A program made the position numbers and the translations under genes. This document shows, piece by piece, positions 27,316 to 36,022 of a DNA stretch of 64,000 nucleotides. The notes below the pieces were generated by a model. The model was given only the letters and a program-made list of their open reading frames with translations, searched no databases and was not told the DNA's origin. Each line of letters starts with the position of its first letter. The stretch's first letter is position 1. The stretch is from Shewanella salipaludis (GTDB taxonomy: Bacteria > Pseudomonadota > Gammaproteobacteria > Enterobacterales > Shewanellaceae): NCBI RefSeq assembly GCF_012911865.1, contig NZ_JAAXYH010000002.1:310001-374000 (forward strand). Reading direction: 5' to 3'.

Positions 27316-27672
27316 CTAGAAGAGTATCATGCCCATATTCTGTTCTATGAGTTTAGGGCCGATCCCTGAGACATTCGCCAATTCCTGTGCCGACTTGAAA
27401 TTACCATGCTTCTCACGGTAAGCAATGATCGCCTTGGCCTTGACTTCGCCTATGCCTTTGAGGCCCTGCAGCTCGTCGACCGATGCGGTATTGATATTCA
27501 CCTTGGCGCTATGCGCCATGGCCTCGGCCTGCGGTTTAGCCTGGTTTTTGAGCTTGGTTTCCGTCTGTGCTTTAACCTGGGGTTGAGCGTCGGCTTGGCT
27601 CGGCTTGTCGGCGGCTACCGGCAGAGCCAACAGGGCCGTGGCGATTAAGCCGGGCAATAGGTAGGGTTTCAT
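27316..27672 (-). CDS. comEA: ComEA-like helix-hairpin-helix DNA-binding protein
   Basis: A 118-residue exported protein: signal peptide (LIATALLALPVAA), a Gln/Lys/Ala-rich linker, then two helix-hairpin-helix motifs, VNINTASVDELQGLKGIGEVKAKAIIAYREKHG and ELANVSGIGPKLIEQN. This is the short gram-negative ComEA type, which binds incoming DNA in the periplasm during natural transformation. AAGGAGAG precedes the ATG. It is a single gene. Whether the organism is competent cannot be told from this window. Confidence 0.88.
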   Translation of the reverse strand: MKPYLLPGLIATALLALPVAADKPSQADAQPQVKAQTETKLKNQAKPQAEAMAHSAKVNINTASVDELQGLKGIGEVKAKAIIAYREKHGNFKSAQELANVSGIGPKLIEQNMGMILF

Positions 27673-27774
27673 CTTGTACTCTCCTTAGATCCATTAAATT
27701 GGCCTTAGTCCATTTCCTTGGCCATAGATCAAAGGTAGTTCAGCCCCAACAAATTGCCAAGCGGCCTCCAAAGC

Positions 27775-27802
27775 GGCACAGGCCAAACGAGCAGCCTGTG
27801 CC
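27775..27802 (-). terminator. Possible terminator after the methionine gamma-lyase gene
   Basis: GGCACAGGC and GCCTGTGCC form a 9-bp stem with a 10-base loop, 16 bases after the gene. The T run is weak (GCTTTGG). Confidence 0.45.
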
Positions 27803-27817
27803 CTGCTTAAGTGCTCC

Positions 27818-29002
27818 CTAGATGGCGTCCAGCGCCTGACGCAAATCGGCAATCAAGTCGTCCACATCTTCCAGCCCGACCGAGATCCGCAGCAGGCTGT
27901 CACTGATCCCGCCTTCGATGCGTGCCTCAGGGGTGTAGGGTGAATGTGTCATGGATGCCGGATGCTGGATCAAAGATTCGGCATCCCCCAGGCTCACGGC
28001 TATGGTAAACAACTGCAAGCTGTCGACGAAGGCGATGGAGGCATCGAAGCTGGCATCCAACTCGAAGGCGATCACGCCACCGGCACGCTTCATCTGAGTA
28101 CCGATGAAGTCATGTCCCGGATGGGATGCCAGTCCCGGATAATAGACCCGGGCGACTCTGGCATGCCCCTCGAGAAACGTCGCTAAACGCTCGGCGTTAT
28201 CACAGTGACGCTGCAACCTGACATCCAAGGTCTTTAGCCCCCTCAAGATGAGCCAGGCATCATGGGGCGATATCACAGCGCCTATGTCCTTGAGGATCTC
28301 GAATTTGACCTTGTCCAACATGGCCTTGGTGCCACAGACTATGCCGGCGATCACATCACCATGACCATTGAGATACTTAGTGGCACTGTGCACCACCATG
28401 TCTATGCCCATGGCCAAGGGTTTTTGCAGCAACGGCGTCATAAAGGTGTTGTCTACTATGCTCACCAGCCCATGCTCTTTGGCTATGGCTGCCATCATGC
28501 GCAGATCGAACACCTGCAGGTGCGGGTTCACCGGCGTCTCGCAGAAGAGTACCTTGGTGTTGGGTCTGATCGCCGCACGTATCGCCTGTTCGTCGCTGAA
28601 GTCGACCAGGGTTACCTCTATGCCAAAACGGACAAATTGACTGGTCATCAGCGCATAGGTGCAACCATAGACGGTTTTGGAGGCCAACAGATGATCGCCC
28701 TGCTCCAGATTGGCCAGCAAGGCGGCCGAGACGGCCCCCATGCCAGATCCTGTGGCGGCAGCGGCCTCGGCGCCTTCGAGCACCGCCATCTTGCGCTCCA
28801 GCTCTGCCGTCGTCGGATTACCCAAACGGGTATAGATGTAGCCGGCTTCGTCGCCGGCAAATCTCGCCCCACCCTGGGCGGCATTATCGAATACGAAGGT
28901 CGCACTCTGATATAAGGGCGTTACCAGGGCGCCAAAGGCCTCGGTCTGGTGCCCTGCATGTATGACTTGGGTTGCGCTTTTCCATAGCTCTTGATCTTGC
29001 AT
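27818..29002 (-). CDS. megL: Methionine gamma-lyase
   Basis: A 394-residue PLP enzyme of the Cys/Met-metabolism family. It cleaves L-methionine to methanethiol, 2-oxobutyrate and ammonia. PLP-binding Lys is K209 in SATKYLNGHGD, with D184 in IVDNTF, and the active-site Tyr is in TVYGC (Y112). C114 in that motif is the cysteine characteristic of methionine gamma-lyases, where cystathionine lyases usually have Gly or Pro; this decides the call over metB/metC. GGGGAG precedes the ATG. It stands alone. Confidence 0.88.
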   Translation of the reverse strand: MQDQELWKSATQVIHAGHQTEAFGALVTPLYQSATFVFDNAAQGGARFAGDEAGYIYTRLGNPTTAELERKMAVLEGAEAAAATGSGMGAVSAALLANLEQGDHLLASKTVYGCTYALMTSQFVRFGIEVTLVDFSDEQAIRAAIRPNTKVLFCETPVNPHLQVFDLRMMAAIAKEHGLVSIVDNTFMTPLLQKPLAMGIDMVVHSATKYLNGHGDVIAGIVCGTKAMLDKVKFEILKDIGAVISPHDAWLILRGLKTLDVRLQRHCDNAERLATFLEGHARVARVYYPGLASHPGHDFIGTQMKRAGGVIAFELDASFDASIAFVDSLQLFTIAVSLGDAESLIQHPASMTHSPYTPEARIEGGISDSLLRISVGLEDVDDLIADLRQALDAI

Positions 29003-29109
29003 TTACTTCTCCCCTGCACCACGCATTTTATTGAAGGTTGGTGTGTTTGTGATGCCAGGAATTAACATACAGGGAGTTAGGCGTCAGCCAAGACTCAGGG
29101 CGCAAATAA

Positions 29110-30228
29110 CTAATCTGTTGATGTAAAATCTTTGTTACGAAGCTCGGATTTCCCCTTCGCCGCCTTGCTTAATACCTGGCTGGAGAAGGAGGTCAACTCG
29201 GCTAACAACTCCCGGTGGATCTTGGTGAGTTTCGGCTTATTGTCGGCGCCGAAATCCAGTGGCCGACATAGGGCCATCGCCTGATAGCCCAAGCGGGCGG
29301 TCAATATGCCGCCGCCCAATCCCTGCGCCAAACGGGCCGACAGCTTGCCGGTCATTTCCACCGACAACAGCTGAGTGCCGAGATCTGTCACCAACTCACT
29401 GGTGCCGGCATAGAGTATGTTGATCACTATGCTGCGGATGAGTCTTATCCGGCTCCAATAACCCAGCTCTATGCCATAGCAACGGGCGACATCACGGATC
29501 ATGCTCTGATTACGCCAGAGAATGATCGCCATATCCAGCAACGCCAGCGGACTGGCCGCCAACAAGAGCGCCGACTGGGCGGCGTATCGGCGCACAATTT
29601 TCTTGGCGAGCCTGTCCCGTTCTGAGAGGACCAAGGTGTCGAACAGCTGCAAGCACTCGGCATCGTTATGCTCTTCGCTCAATGCCGCCTTGAACTTCTC
29701 CTGCCCAGGGCTAGGTGGATACTGGCTCAGCAGCGGCGCGATAAAGCCTTCGGCCTCCCCCATCTGCATGCTCTGCTGCAACCTGCGGCCGCTCGCCTGG
29801 CTATCCGCCACCCGTTTCAGGCGTTTGAGTTTACGCCATTCACTCACTACCCCGACGGCGGCCCAGCTTGTGATGATGGCAAGCACCCCGGCATAGAGGC
29901 CAAACAACCAGGGACTGTCGAGCCAGGCAGCATGCAGGGCGAGCAGGGTTTGAGTGACCAACAGCAACAGGATGGCCGCAAGGGACAAACGTGCCAGCCG
30001 GGAAAAGCCGCTACCCGCACCCGGCATCATGGCCTTGGCATCATATTCCTGCTCATGCTGCGCCAGCTCGAGCTCGAGCAATTCGGCAGCGGGATCCAAT
30101 TGCTGCGCCCCCTTGAGGCTGGCTTGCGCCGCGGTGTCCTGTTGCCGGGCATCGAAGCGGCGTTGGGGCTTCAAGTCAGTCTTGTTGTGTTCGCTGGAGG
30201 GTTCGGACATACAGATCTTATCTTCCAT
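29110..30228 (-). CDS. ycjF: YcjF family inner-membrane protein (DUF697)
   Basis: A 372-residue protein matching YcjF. It has a hydrophilic, Gln/Glu-rich N-terminus, two membrane segments (LAAILLLLVTQTLLALHAAWL and WLFGLYAGVLAIITSWAAVGV), WRKLKRLKR after them, and the DUF697-like C-terminal domain with SPLALLDMAIILWRNQSMI and ELVTDLG. Its function is unknown; in enterics it belongs to the Psp regulon. The ATG at 30228 overlaps the ycjX stop (TGATG); an internal ATG at 30210 is possible. It is the last gene of the pspABC-ycjXF cluster. Confidence 0.88.
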   Translation of the reverse strand: MEDKICMSEPSSEHNKTDLKPQRRFDARQQDTAAQASLKGAQQLDPAAELLELELAQHEQEYDAKAMMPGAGSGFSRLARLSLAAILLLLVTQTLLALHAAWLDSPWLFGLYAGVLAIITSWAAVGVVSEWRKLKRLKRVADSQASGRRLQQSMQMGEAEGFIAPLLSQYPPSPGQEKFKAALSEEHNDAECLQLFDTLVLSERDRLAKKIVRRYAAQSALLLAASPLALLDMAIILWRNQSMIRDVARCYGIELGYWSRIRLIRSIVINILYAGTSELVTDLGTQLLSVEMTGKLSARLAQGLGGGILTARLGYQAMALCRPLDFGADNKPKLTKIHRELLAELTSFSSQVLSKAAKGKSELRNKDFTSTD

Positions 30229-31664
30229 CAATTCAGCTTATCTGCCAGTAGAAACTGCAGCAAATGATCCAGGCGTATGTGCTCGAACCCGGCGGAGTGA
30301 TGAGCGGCGGGCGGCGGGGCAAACTCAACAAACTGAAACCCCTGTTGTTGCCAGAAGTCCTTGCCCGGTAAACGCGTGGGCACTTCCCCCGGGTAGATTA
30401 CCAGCGGCTGGCCATCCAGGCCTGTCCCCTGGACCACTTCTATGCTGCCTTCATCCGTGCTCACCATGCCATGACGGGTCGCCTTGATCGCACTTATCGC
30501 CATGATTTCGACTTCACAACCCTCGAAACCGGCAAAATGCTGGCTCTGCCTGAGCATATCGCTGAGCAGCGACAACACGTGTCCCTGTTGATCCCGGGTG
30601 ACATGATCGACCTTGCTGGCGGCAAACAGGAGTTTATCTATTCTGGGGGCAAACAAGCGGCGCAACAGCCCGGATTTACCGAACTGAAAGCTTTCCATTA
30701 TGGCGTTGAGCGCCGCCCCCATATCCTCGAACTGGGCCCTGCCATGGTTGAGGGCACTGAAGCAGTCGACCAACACCAACTGGCGATCGAAGCCGGCAAA
30801 ATGATCGCGATAGAAAGGCTGCACCACCTTAGTGACATATTCATGATAGCGCCGCTTCAACACCCGATAGGCACTGTCTTTGCCACCGAGTTCGAGCGCC
30901 GAAAACCTGGCCTCATCGTCGGTCAACAGGGGGAAAAAGGTCAGCAACGGCGTATCGGCAAACTCGCCGGGCAGCAACATACGCCCGGGCTGGGCCTGAT
31001 AATAGCCCTGCACTTCGACCAAATCCTTGAGCAAATTTTGGTATAAGGCGGCTATCCGCCGCAGCTCCTGCTCGTCGGCAACGGCGTCCAGTTGCAGTGC
31101 GCCGAGCGCTTGCTCGAAGGCGGCAAAGTGCGGCGAGCGGCTCAAGCTGGCCTTTCTGGCATATTGTGCCCGGCACCAGTGGCTGAAGTCCTGACGCAAC
31201 ATGGGCAAGTCGAGCAGCCACTCCCCTGGGTAGTCTATGATGTCCAGATAGAGGGTCGCAGTGTCGGCCAGTTTGGCCAACAGCCCCCGTTGCGGCCGGT
31301 ACTTGATCGCCAGCCGCAATTCTGTGATGTTTTGCGTCGATGCCGGCCAGTGGCCAGGCGAGCTTGTCAGCTCGGCCATGGCACCTTGATAGTCGAAACT
31401 GGCGATGCCGAGATCCGGCTGCATGCAGCGCTTGACCCCAATCAACCTTTCCTGACTGCTGACTTGCCATAGGGGAAGGCCATTGTGCTTGCCACCCGAG
31501 CCCTTGGCCTCGAGCAACTGATTGACCAAGCCCGTGATGAAGGCCGTCTTTCCTGCACCGGCCAGACCGGTCACGGCCAGCCTCAGCTGCCTGTCGGCGC
31601 TGCGATGCAGCAGTGCCTGACCCTTTTGACTCACCTTATGCAGAGATCGTGCGATGATGCCCAT
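30228..31664 (-). CDS. ycjX: YcjX family P-loop NTPase
   Basis: A 478-residue GTPase-like protein with Walker A GLAGAGKTAF near residue 34 and the DUF463 landmarks IDYPGEWLLDLPML, a G3-like element, and LVDCFSALNHG. YcjX is induced with the phage-shock proteins in E. coli but its biochemical job is not established. Here it begins 54 bases after pspC and overlaps ycjF, so it probably shares the sigma-54 promoter of pspA. A direct partnership with YcjF is inferred from the overlap. Confidence 0.92.
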   Translation of the reverse strand: MGIIARSLHKVSQKGQALLHRSADRQLRLAVTGLAGAGKTAFITGLVNQLLEAKGSGGKHNGLPLWQVSSQERLIGVKRCMQPDLGIASFDYQGAMAELTSSPGHWPASTQNITELRLAIKYRPQRGLLAKLADTATLYLDIIDYPGEWLLDLPMLRQDFSHWCRAQYARKASLSRSPHFAAFEQALGALQLDAVADEQELRRIAALYQNLLKDLVEVQGYYQAQPGRMLLPGEFADTPLLTFFPLLTDDEARFSALELGGKDSAYRVLKRRYHEYVTKVVQPFYRDHFAGFDRQLVLVDCFSALNHGRAQFEDMGAALNAIMESFQFGKSGLLRRLFAPRIDKLLFAASKVDHVTRDQQGHVLSLLSDMLRQSQHFAGFEGCEVEIMAISAIKATRHGMVSTDEGSIEVVQGTGLDGQPLVIYPGEVPTRLPGKDFWQQQGFQFVEFAPPPAAHHSAGFEHIRLDHLLQFLLADKLN

Positions 31665-31718
31665 GAAACTCCTTGCCGCAAGAAGCCAACAAGGGCGGAA
31701 GGCCGCCCATTGGAAGAA

Positions 31719-32114
31719 TTAAAGACTGTTAATTTGCCGCTTGAGGTCGAAATGATCCGAGGTGACATATTTTTCCAGTTGCTGCAACCTGACTTCCAGG
31801 TCGCAAAACTGACGATTGACATCACTCAGTGCTTGTTTTGCCGGCTCCCCCGCCTGCCAGACTTTCTTCTTCAGCTCTATTTCCCTGTGGCTGTCTTTGT
31901 CATGGGGAGCGACAGGGGCGACGTCCAAAATCATCCACAGGGCGACATAGAGGATCAGGACTATCCCTGTGCCGCCGAGCAGAAAGATGGAGATAGCCAC
32001 CACTCTCACCAGCCAGGTCTCTATGTTGAAGAACTCGGCTATTCCGGCACAGACCCCGGCAATCTTCCCTGAACGGGGATTACGGTATAAGGTGCGTCCA
32101 CTACGCTCGCTCAT
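31719..32114 (-). CDS. pspC: Phage-shock protein PspC
   Basis: A 131-residue inner-membrane protein: the PspC domain TLYRNPRSGKIAGVCAGIAEFF, one strong membrane segment (VVAISIFLLGGTGIVLILYVALWMIL) and a cytoplasmic or periplasmic coiled-coil tail with VRLQQLEKYV. It works with PspB to sense membrane damage and release PspF from PspA. Its start overlaps the end of pspB by 14 bases, so the two are coupled. Confidence 0.94.
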   Translation of the reverse strand: MSERSGRTLYRNPRSGKIAGVCAGIAEFFNIETWLVRVVAISIFLLGGTGIVLILYVALWMILDVAPVAPHDKDSHREIELKKKVWQAGEPAKQALSDVNRQFCDLEVRLQQLEKYVTSDHFDLKRQINSL

Positions 32115-32340
32115 GTTTACTCCTCCATTCGGGAGAATCAGTGTCCAGAATCGCTTCCAATGTTTCTATGCGCTGGCTCATTTTCTCGGCCTTGGCAATC
32201 AAACCATTGAGCATGGCAAACTCTTCCTCAGTGAGTCCCTGGCTCACTTGTCGCTTGCTGCGATAATGAAGCACCAACCATATGGGGGCCACCACTACCA
32301 TGAAGATAATAATTGGGGCCATCAATATGTCCATATCCAT
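32101..32340 (-). CDS. pspB: Phage-shock protein PspB
   Basis: A 79-residue protein with an N-terminal membrane helix (MAPIIIFMVVVAPIWLVLHY) and a short coiled coil with GLIAKAEKMSQRIETLEAILD, the typical PspB layout and length (E. coli 74). It forms the PspBC sensor at the inner membrane. It lies 17 bases after pspA and overlaps pspC. Confidence 0.93.
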   Translation of the reverse strand: MDMDILMAPIIIFMVVVAPIWLVLHYRSKRQVSQGLTEEEFAMLNGLIAKAEKMSQRIETLEAILDTDSPEWRSKHERA

Positions 32341-32357
32341 AACTCACCTCTCGAAGG

Positions 32358-33041
32358 TTATTCTTTCGACTTAGCTTTTGCTTTTCCCTGAACCTTGGCC
32401 TTAAGCGCCGCCAGTTCGGCATTCACTGAGTCTTCCGCTTCCAGCGCCGCAAACTCGTCCGCCAACGTCTTCTTGGTGCCGAGATCGTATGACTCGACCT
32501 GAGCCTCCAGGCCTTCGACCCTGCGCTCATACTGCTCGAATTTGAGCATGGCGTCGTCTATCTTGCTCGAGTCCAGCTGACGTTTCACATCCAATCGTGA
32601 AGAGGCTGTCTGGGTGCGCATTATGATGGTTTTCTGGCGCGCCTTGGCATCGATGAGTTTTTCCTGCAGCAGGCTCACTTCTTCCTTCAGGCGGCCTATA
32701 TGCTCTTCGATGACATCCAGTTCCTGCCCCAGGGTGTCGGCGAGGCCGGCGGCCTTCTGCTTCTCGACCAGGGCCGCCTTGGCGAGGTCTTCCCTGTCTT
32801 TGGACAATGCCAACTCGGCCTTATCCTGCCAATCTTGTACCTGTTCCTGTACCCTGGCGATACGGCGCAACAGCTCTTTCTTCTCGGCCAGCACCTTGGC
32901 CGAGGTGGAACGCACTTCAACCAGCGTATCTTCCATTTCCTGAATGATCAGGCGCACCATTTTTTCCGGATCTTCGGCCTTGTCCAGCAAGGCACTGATA
33001 TTGGAGTTTATGATGTCTGCAAAGCGAGAGAAAATTCCCAT
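32358..33041 (-). CDS. pspA: Phage-shock protein PspA
   Basis: A 227-residue PspA/Vipp1 (ESCRT-III-like) protein: GIFSRFADIINSNISALLDKAEDPEKM at the N-terminus, an amphipathic helix plus helical hairpin, and long coiled coil with EEVSLLQEKLIDAKARQ. It inhibits PspF in unstressed cells and coats damaged inner membrane. The C-terminus has an extra Lys/Ala-rich tail. I start it at the ATG 33041 with AGGAT upstream; an open extension to 33104 has no family match. A sigma-54 promoter lies 40 bases upstream. Confidence 0.95.
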   Translation of the reverse strand: MGIFSRFADIINSNISALLDKAEDPEKMVRLIIQEMEDTLVEVRSTSAKVLAEKKELLRRIARVQEQVQDWQDKAELALSKDREDLAKAALVEKQKAAGLADTLGQELDVIEEHIGRLKEEVSLLQEKLIDAKARQKTIIMRTQTASSRLDVKRQLDSSKIDDAMLKFEQYERRVEGLEAQVESYDLGTKKTLADEFAALEAEDSVNAELAALKAKVQGKAKAKSKE

Positions 33042-33080
33042 AATCCTATCCTCAATAAATGTTGGTTTCGTAAAAGGTAA

Positions 33081-33098
33081 TACACTAAGTGTGCCAAC
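33081..33098 (-). promoter_or_regulatory. Sigma-54 promoter of pspA
   Basis: On the minus strand TTGGCAC-ACTTA-GTGTA aligns with the sigma-54 -24/-12 pattern and closely with the E. coli pspA promoter as I recall it (TTGGCAC-GCAAA-TTGTA). It lies between pspA and the divergent activator gene pspF. Confidence 0.82.
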
Positions 33099-33217
33099 AT
33101 TCAAAAACCGCTGTAAAACATTAAGTTAAACATAAATTTAACTTTATCTTTATTTTCTATACCAAGCCACCTATCATGATTTCCACCAAATAATAGCGTG
33201 AAAGACTAAAAATTACT

Positions 33218-34327
33218 GTGGACAATCAATTCCAACAAGACAATCTCATAGGCCAATCCAACGCCCTGCTCGAAGTCCTGGAGCATGTCTCTCAAATCGC
33301 CCCCCTGTCCAAGCCTGTGCTCATCATAGGCGAACGCGGTACGGGCAAGGAGCTCATTGCCGAACGGTTACATTATCTGTCCAAGCGCTGGGATCAAAGT
33401 TTTATTAAGTTAAATTGCTCTTCCCTGAGTGAAAATTTACTCGAAAGTGAGTTGTTTGGCCATGAGTCGGGTGCCTTTACCGGCGCCAAGGGCAAACATG
33501 AGGGACGCTTCGAACGCGCCGATGGCGGCACCCTGTTTCTCGATGAGTTAGCCAATACCTCTGGGCTGATCCAGGAGAAGCTGCTCAGGGTGATAGAATA
33601 CGGTGAGTTTGAGCGGGTCGGTGGCAGCAAGACGGTACAAACGGATGTACGCCTGATCTGTGCCGCCAACGAGGACCTGCCGGCGCTGGCCGAGATAGGC
33701 GAGTTTCGCGCCGACTTGCTCGACCGCCTGGCCTTCGATGTGATCACCCTGCCACCTCTCAGGTGTCGCCGGGAAGACATAATGCCGATGGCGGAATACT
33801 TTGCCATCAGCATGGCCAGACAGCTCAAGCTCGAACTCTTCAGTGGCTTTGCCCCGAGTGCCATAGAACAGCTGATGGAATATGCCTGGCCCGGTAATGT
33901 GCGGGAACTCAAGAACGTGATAGAGCGCAGCGTCTATCGCAATGGTGGCGAGGCCACAGAAATAGAAAATATAGTCCTGGATCCCTTCGCCTCCCCCTAC
34001 CGGCCGACGACCAGGGTCAAGACAGTGTCACGCCAGCAAGCCAATCTGAACCCGGCGCCCGCCCCGACGGACTCGGGTATGGCACCCGTTTCCCAGGCAC
34101 CACTTTTTCAGACGGCAGCGCCGGCTAAAACGAGCGGCGGCTCAGCGGCAACATTCGACTTCCCAATTGATTTTAAAGAACAAACCGAAAAGTTTGAGGT
34201 CGAACTTATCCAACAGGCGCTGGCCGCCAGCCAGTTCAACCAGAAGAAGACTGCCGAGATGCTCGGCCTCAGCTATCACCAGCTCAGGGGCATACTGAAA
34301 AAGTACAATTTACTCGATAAGGCATAA
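33218..34327 (+). CDS. pspF: PspF, sigma-54-dependent activator of the psp operon
   Basis: A 369-residue enhancer-binding protein lacking an N-terminal receiver domain, as PspF does. The AAA+ domain starts at once: Walker A GERGTGKE, the sigma-54 contact loop GAFTGA and DGGTLFLDEL. A long Pro/Ala-rich linker leads to the C-terminal Fis-type helix-turn-helix (AASQFNQKKTAEMLGLSYHQLRG). It begins with GTG, divergent from pspA, and is kept inactive by PspA. It is somewhat longer than E. coli PspF (325) through the linker. Confidence 0.95.
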   Translation: MDNQFQQDNLIGQSNALLEVLEHVSQIAPLSKPVLIIGERGTGKELIAERLHYLSKRWDQSFIKLNCSSLSENLLESELFGHESGAFTGAKGKHEGRFERADGGTLFLDELANTSGLIQEKLLRVIEYGEFERVGGSKTVQTDVRLICAANEDLPALAEIGEFRADLLDRLAFDVITLPPLRCRREDIMPMAEYFAISMARQLKLELFSGFAPSAIEQLMEYAWPGNVRELKNVIERSVYRNGGEATEIENIVLDPFASPYRPTTRVKTVSRQQANLNPAPAPTDSGMAPVSQAPLFQTAAPAKTSGGSAATFDFPIDFKEQTEKFEVELIQQALAASQFNQKKTAEMLGLSYHQLRGILKKYNLLDKA

Positions 34328-34396
34328 GCCGATTGCCCATGGCGGAATAGCACTGCTAAAATAGCCTCTTAACGCAGATAAAATAATGATTTTTAA

Positions 34397-36022
34397 ATGA
34401 GTGTGCTAATTAAACGTCTGTGTCTGACGACCGCCGTTGCCTGCATGGGGTGTATCCTGGTTGCCTGTGGTCCGCAGCGCGTGCCTTCGGGCCTGGTGTA
34501 TTGCTCGGAAGGCAATCCTGAGTCTTTTAATCCTCAGCTGGTCACCTCCGGCACCACAATAGATGCGACCTCACACCAGATCTACAGTCGTCTGGTCGAT
34601 TATGATGCCGCCTCGGGGCAGATAGTGCCGGCACTGGCCACCCGCTGGCATATGTCGAAGGACGGCCTGAGTTATTATTTTACCTTGCGCCACGACGTGC
34701 AATTCCATCAGACGTCACGCTTCATGCCTTCGCGTCCCATGACGGCCGACGACGTGCTGTTTTCCTTCAATCGCATCATAGACACTCAGCATCCCTACCA
34801 TAAGATATCGCGCACCGGCTATCCGTTTTTCCAGAGCATTTCCTTCGCCGAGCAGATAAGCAGCATAGAAAAAATCAGCGATGATCGACTCGTGTTCCAT
34901 CTCAACCACAAAGATGCCTCCTTCCTGTCGAATCTGGCCACCGACTTTGCCGTCATACTCTCGGCAGAATATGCCGAACAGCTGTTAGCCGCCGGTCATC
35001 CCGCAGATCTGGATCAATATGCGATAGGAACCGGGCCGTTCAAACTCGTCCAATACGTCAAGAATGAGTACATACGCTACCGTAAACACCCGGACTATTG
35101 GGGCGAGATGCCCAAGATAGACATGCTGGTATTCGACATTACCTCCAAGAGCACGGTCAGACTGGCCAAGTTGATCACCGGCGACTGCAGCGTCTCGGCC
35201 CTGCCCAAGGCGGGTGAGCTGTCCGTGGTGCAGCAACACCCGGATATCATGCTCGAATCCCAACCCGGGCTGAACGTCGCCTTCTGGGCCTTCAACACCC
35301 AGAAGGCCCCCTTCAACGATGTCAGGGTCAGGCGCGCACTCGCCCATGCGATAGACAAGAAGAATATTCTCAGGGCCGTTTATCAGGATACCGCCGTCGA
35401 GGCCACGGGCATTTTGCCGCCGGCTTCCTGGGCCTATGAACACAATGCCGACCTCATCGCCTATGATCCGCAAAAAGCCAAGGCCCTGTTGAACGAGGCG
35501 GGCATAGAGAATCTGAGCATAGATATCTGGGCCATGCCGGTCGCGCGCATCTATAATCCCAATGCCCTCAAGACCGCCGAACTCATTCAGTCGGATCTGG
35601 CCAACATAGGCGTCAGGGTCAACATCATCAGCTATGATTGGAGCGTCTTCAGTCAGAAGTTGAGCGAAAGCAATTACGACTCTGTGCTGATCGGCTGGAC
35701 GGCCGACAACAGCGACCCCGATAACTTCTTCACCCCACTGCTCAGTTGCTCGTCGGCACACACCCAGAATAACAGGGCCCGCTGGTGCCATCCCGGCTTG
35801 GACGCCGTCTTGACCCAGGCCAGAACTGTCACCTCACGGCTGGAGCGCAGGTATCTATATCAACAGGCGGAGGCCATCCTGGCCGATCAACTGCCCATGG
35901 TGAGTCTGGCCCACGCCAAACGCATGGTACTGAAACGCAAGAATGTGACTGAAACTCAGTTGATGCCCTTTGGCGGCATCGCCTTTGGCGGTATTGGCCA
36001 CGAGAACGGAGAGGCCCGCTGA
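34397..36022 (+). CDS. sapA: SapA, peptide ABC transporter substrate-binding lipoprotein
   Basis: A 541-residue periplasmic binding protein of the DppA/OppA family with a lipoprotein signal (LVACG, C24). Family marks are GNPESFNPQLVTSGTTIDATSHQIYSRLVDY at the N-terminus and GTGPFKLVQYVKNEYIRY. In enterics the Sap system gives resistance to antimicrobial peptides and moves putrescine or potassium-related substrates; what it takes here is unknown. It is the first gene of sapABCDF and ends with TGATG overlapping sapB. Confidence 0.93.
   Translation: MSVLIKRLCLTTAVACMGCILVACGPQRVPSGLVYCSEGNPESFNPQLVTSGTTIDATSHQIYSRLVDYDAASGQIVPALATRWHMSKDGLSYYFTLRHDVQFHQTSRFMPSRPMTADDVLFSFNRIIDTQHPYHKISRTGYPFFQSISFAEQISSIEKISDDRLVFHLNHKDASFLSNLATDFAVILSAEYAEQLLAAGHPADLDQYAIGTGPFKLVQYVKNEYIRYRKHPDYWGEMPKIDMLVFDITSKSTVRLAKLITGDCSVSALPKAGELSVVQQHPDIMLESQPGLNVAFWAFNTQKAPFNDVRVRRALAHAIDKKNILRAVYQDTAVEATGILPPASWAYEHNADLIAYDPQKAKALLNEAGIENLSIDIWAMPVARIYNPNALKTAELIQSDLANIGVRVNIISYDWSVFSQKLSESNYDSVLIGWTADNSDPDNFFTPLLSCSSAHTQNNRARWCHPGLDAVLTQARTVTSRLERRYLYQQAEAILADQLPMVSLAHAKRMVLKRKNVTETQLMPFGGIAFGGIGHENGEAR

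Noticed and set aside
27818..29002. Cystathionine gamma-synthase or beta-lyase
   Set aside because: The YGC motif with C114 is typical of methionine gamma-lyase, and the gene is not next to met biosynthesis genes.
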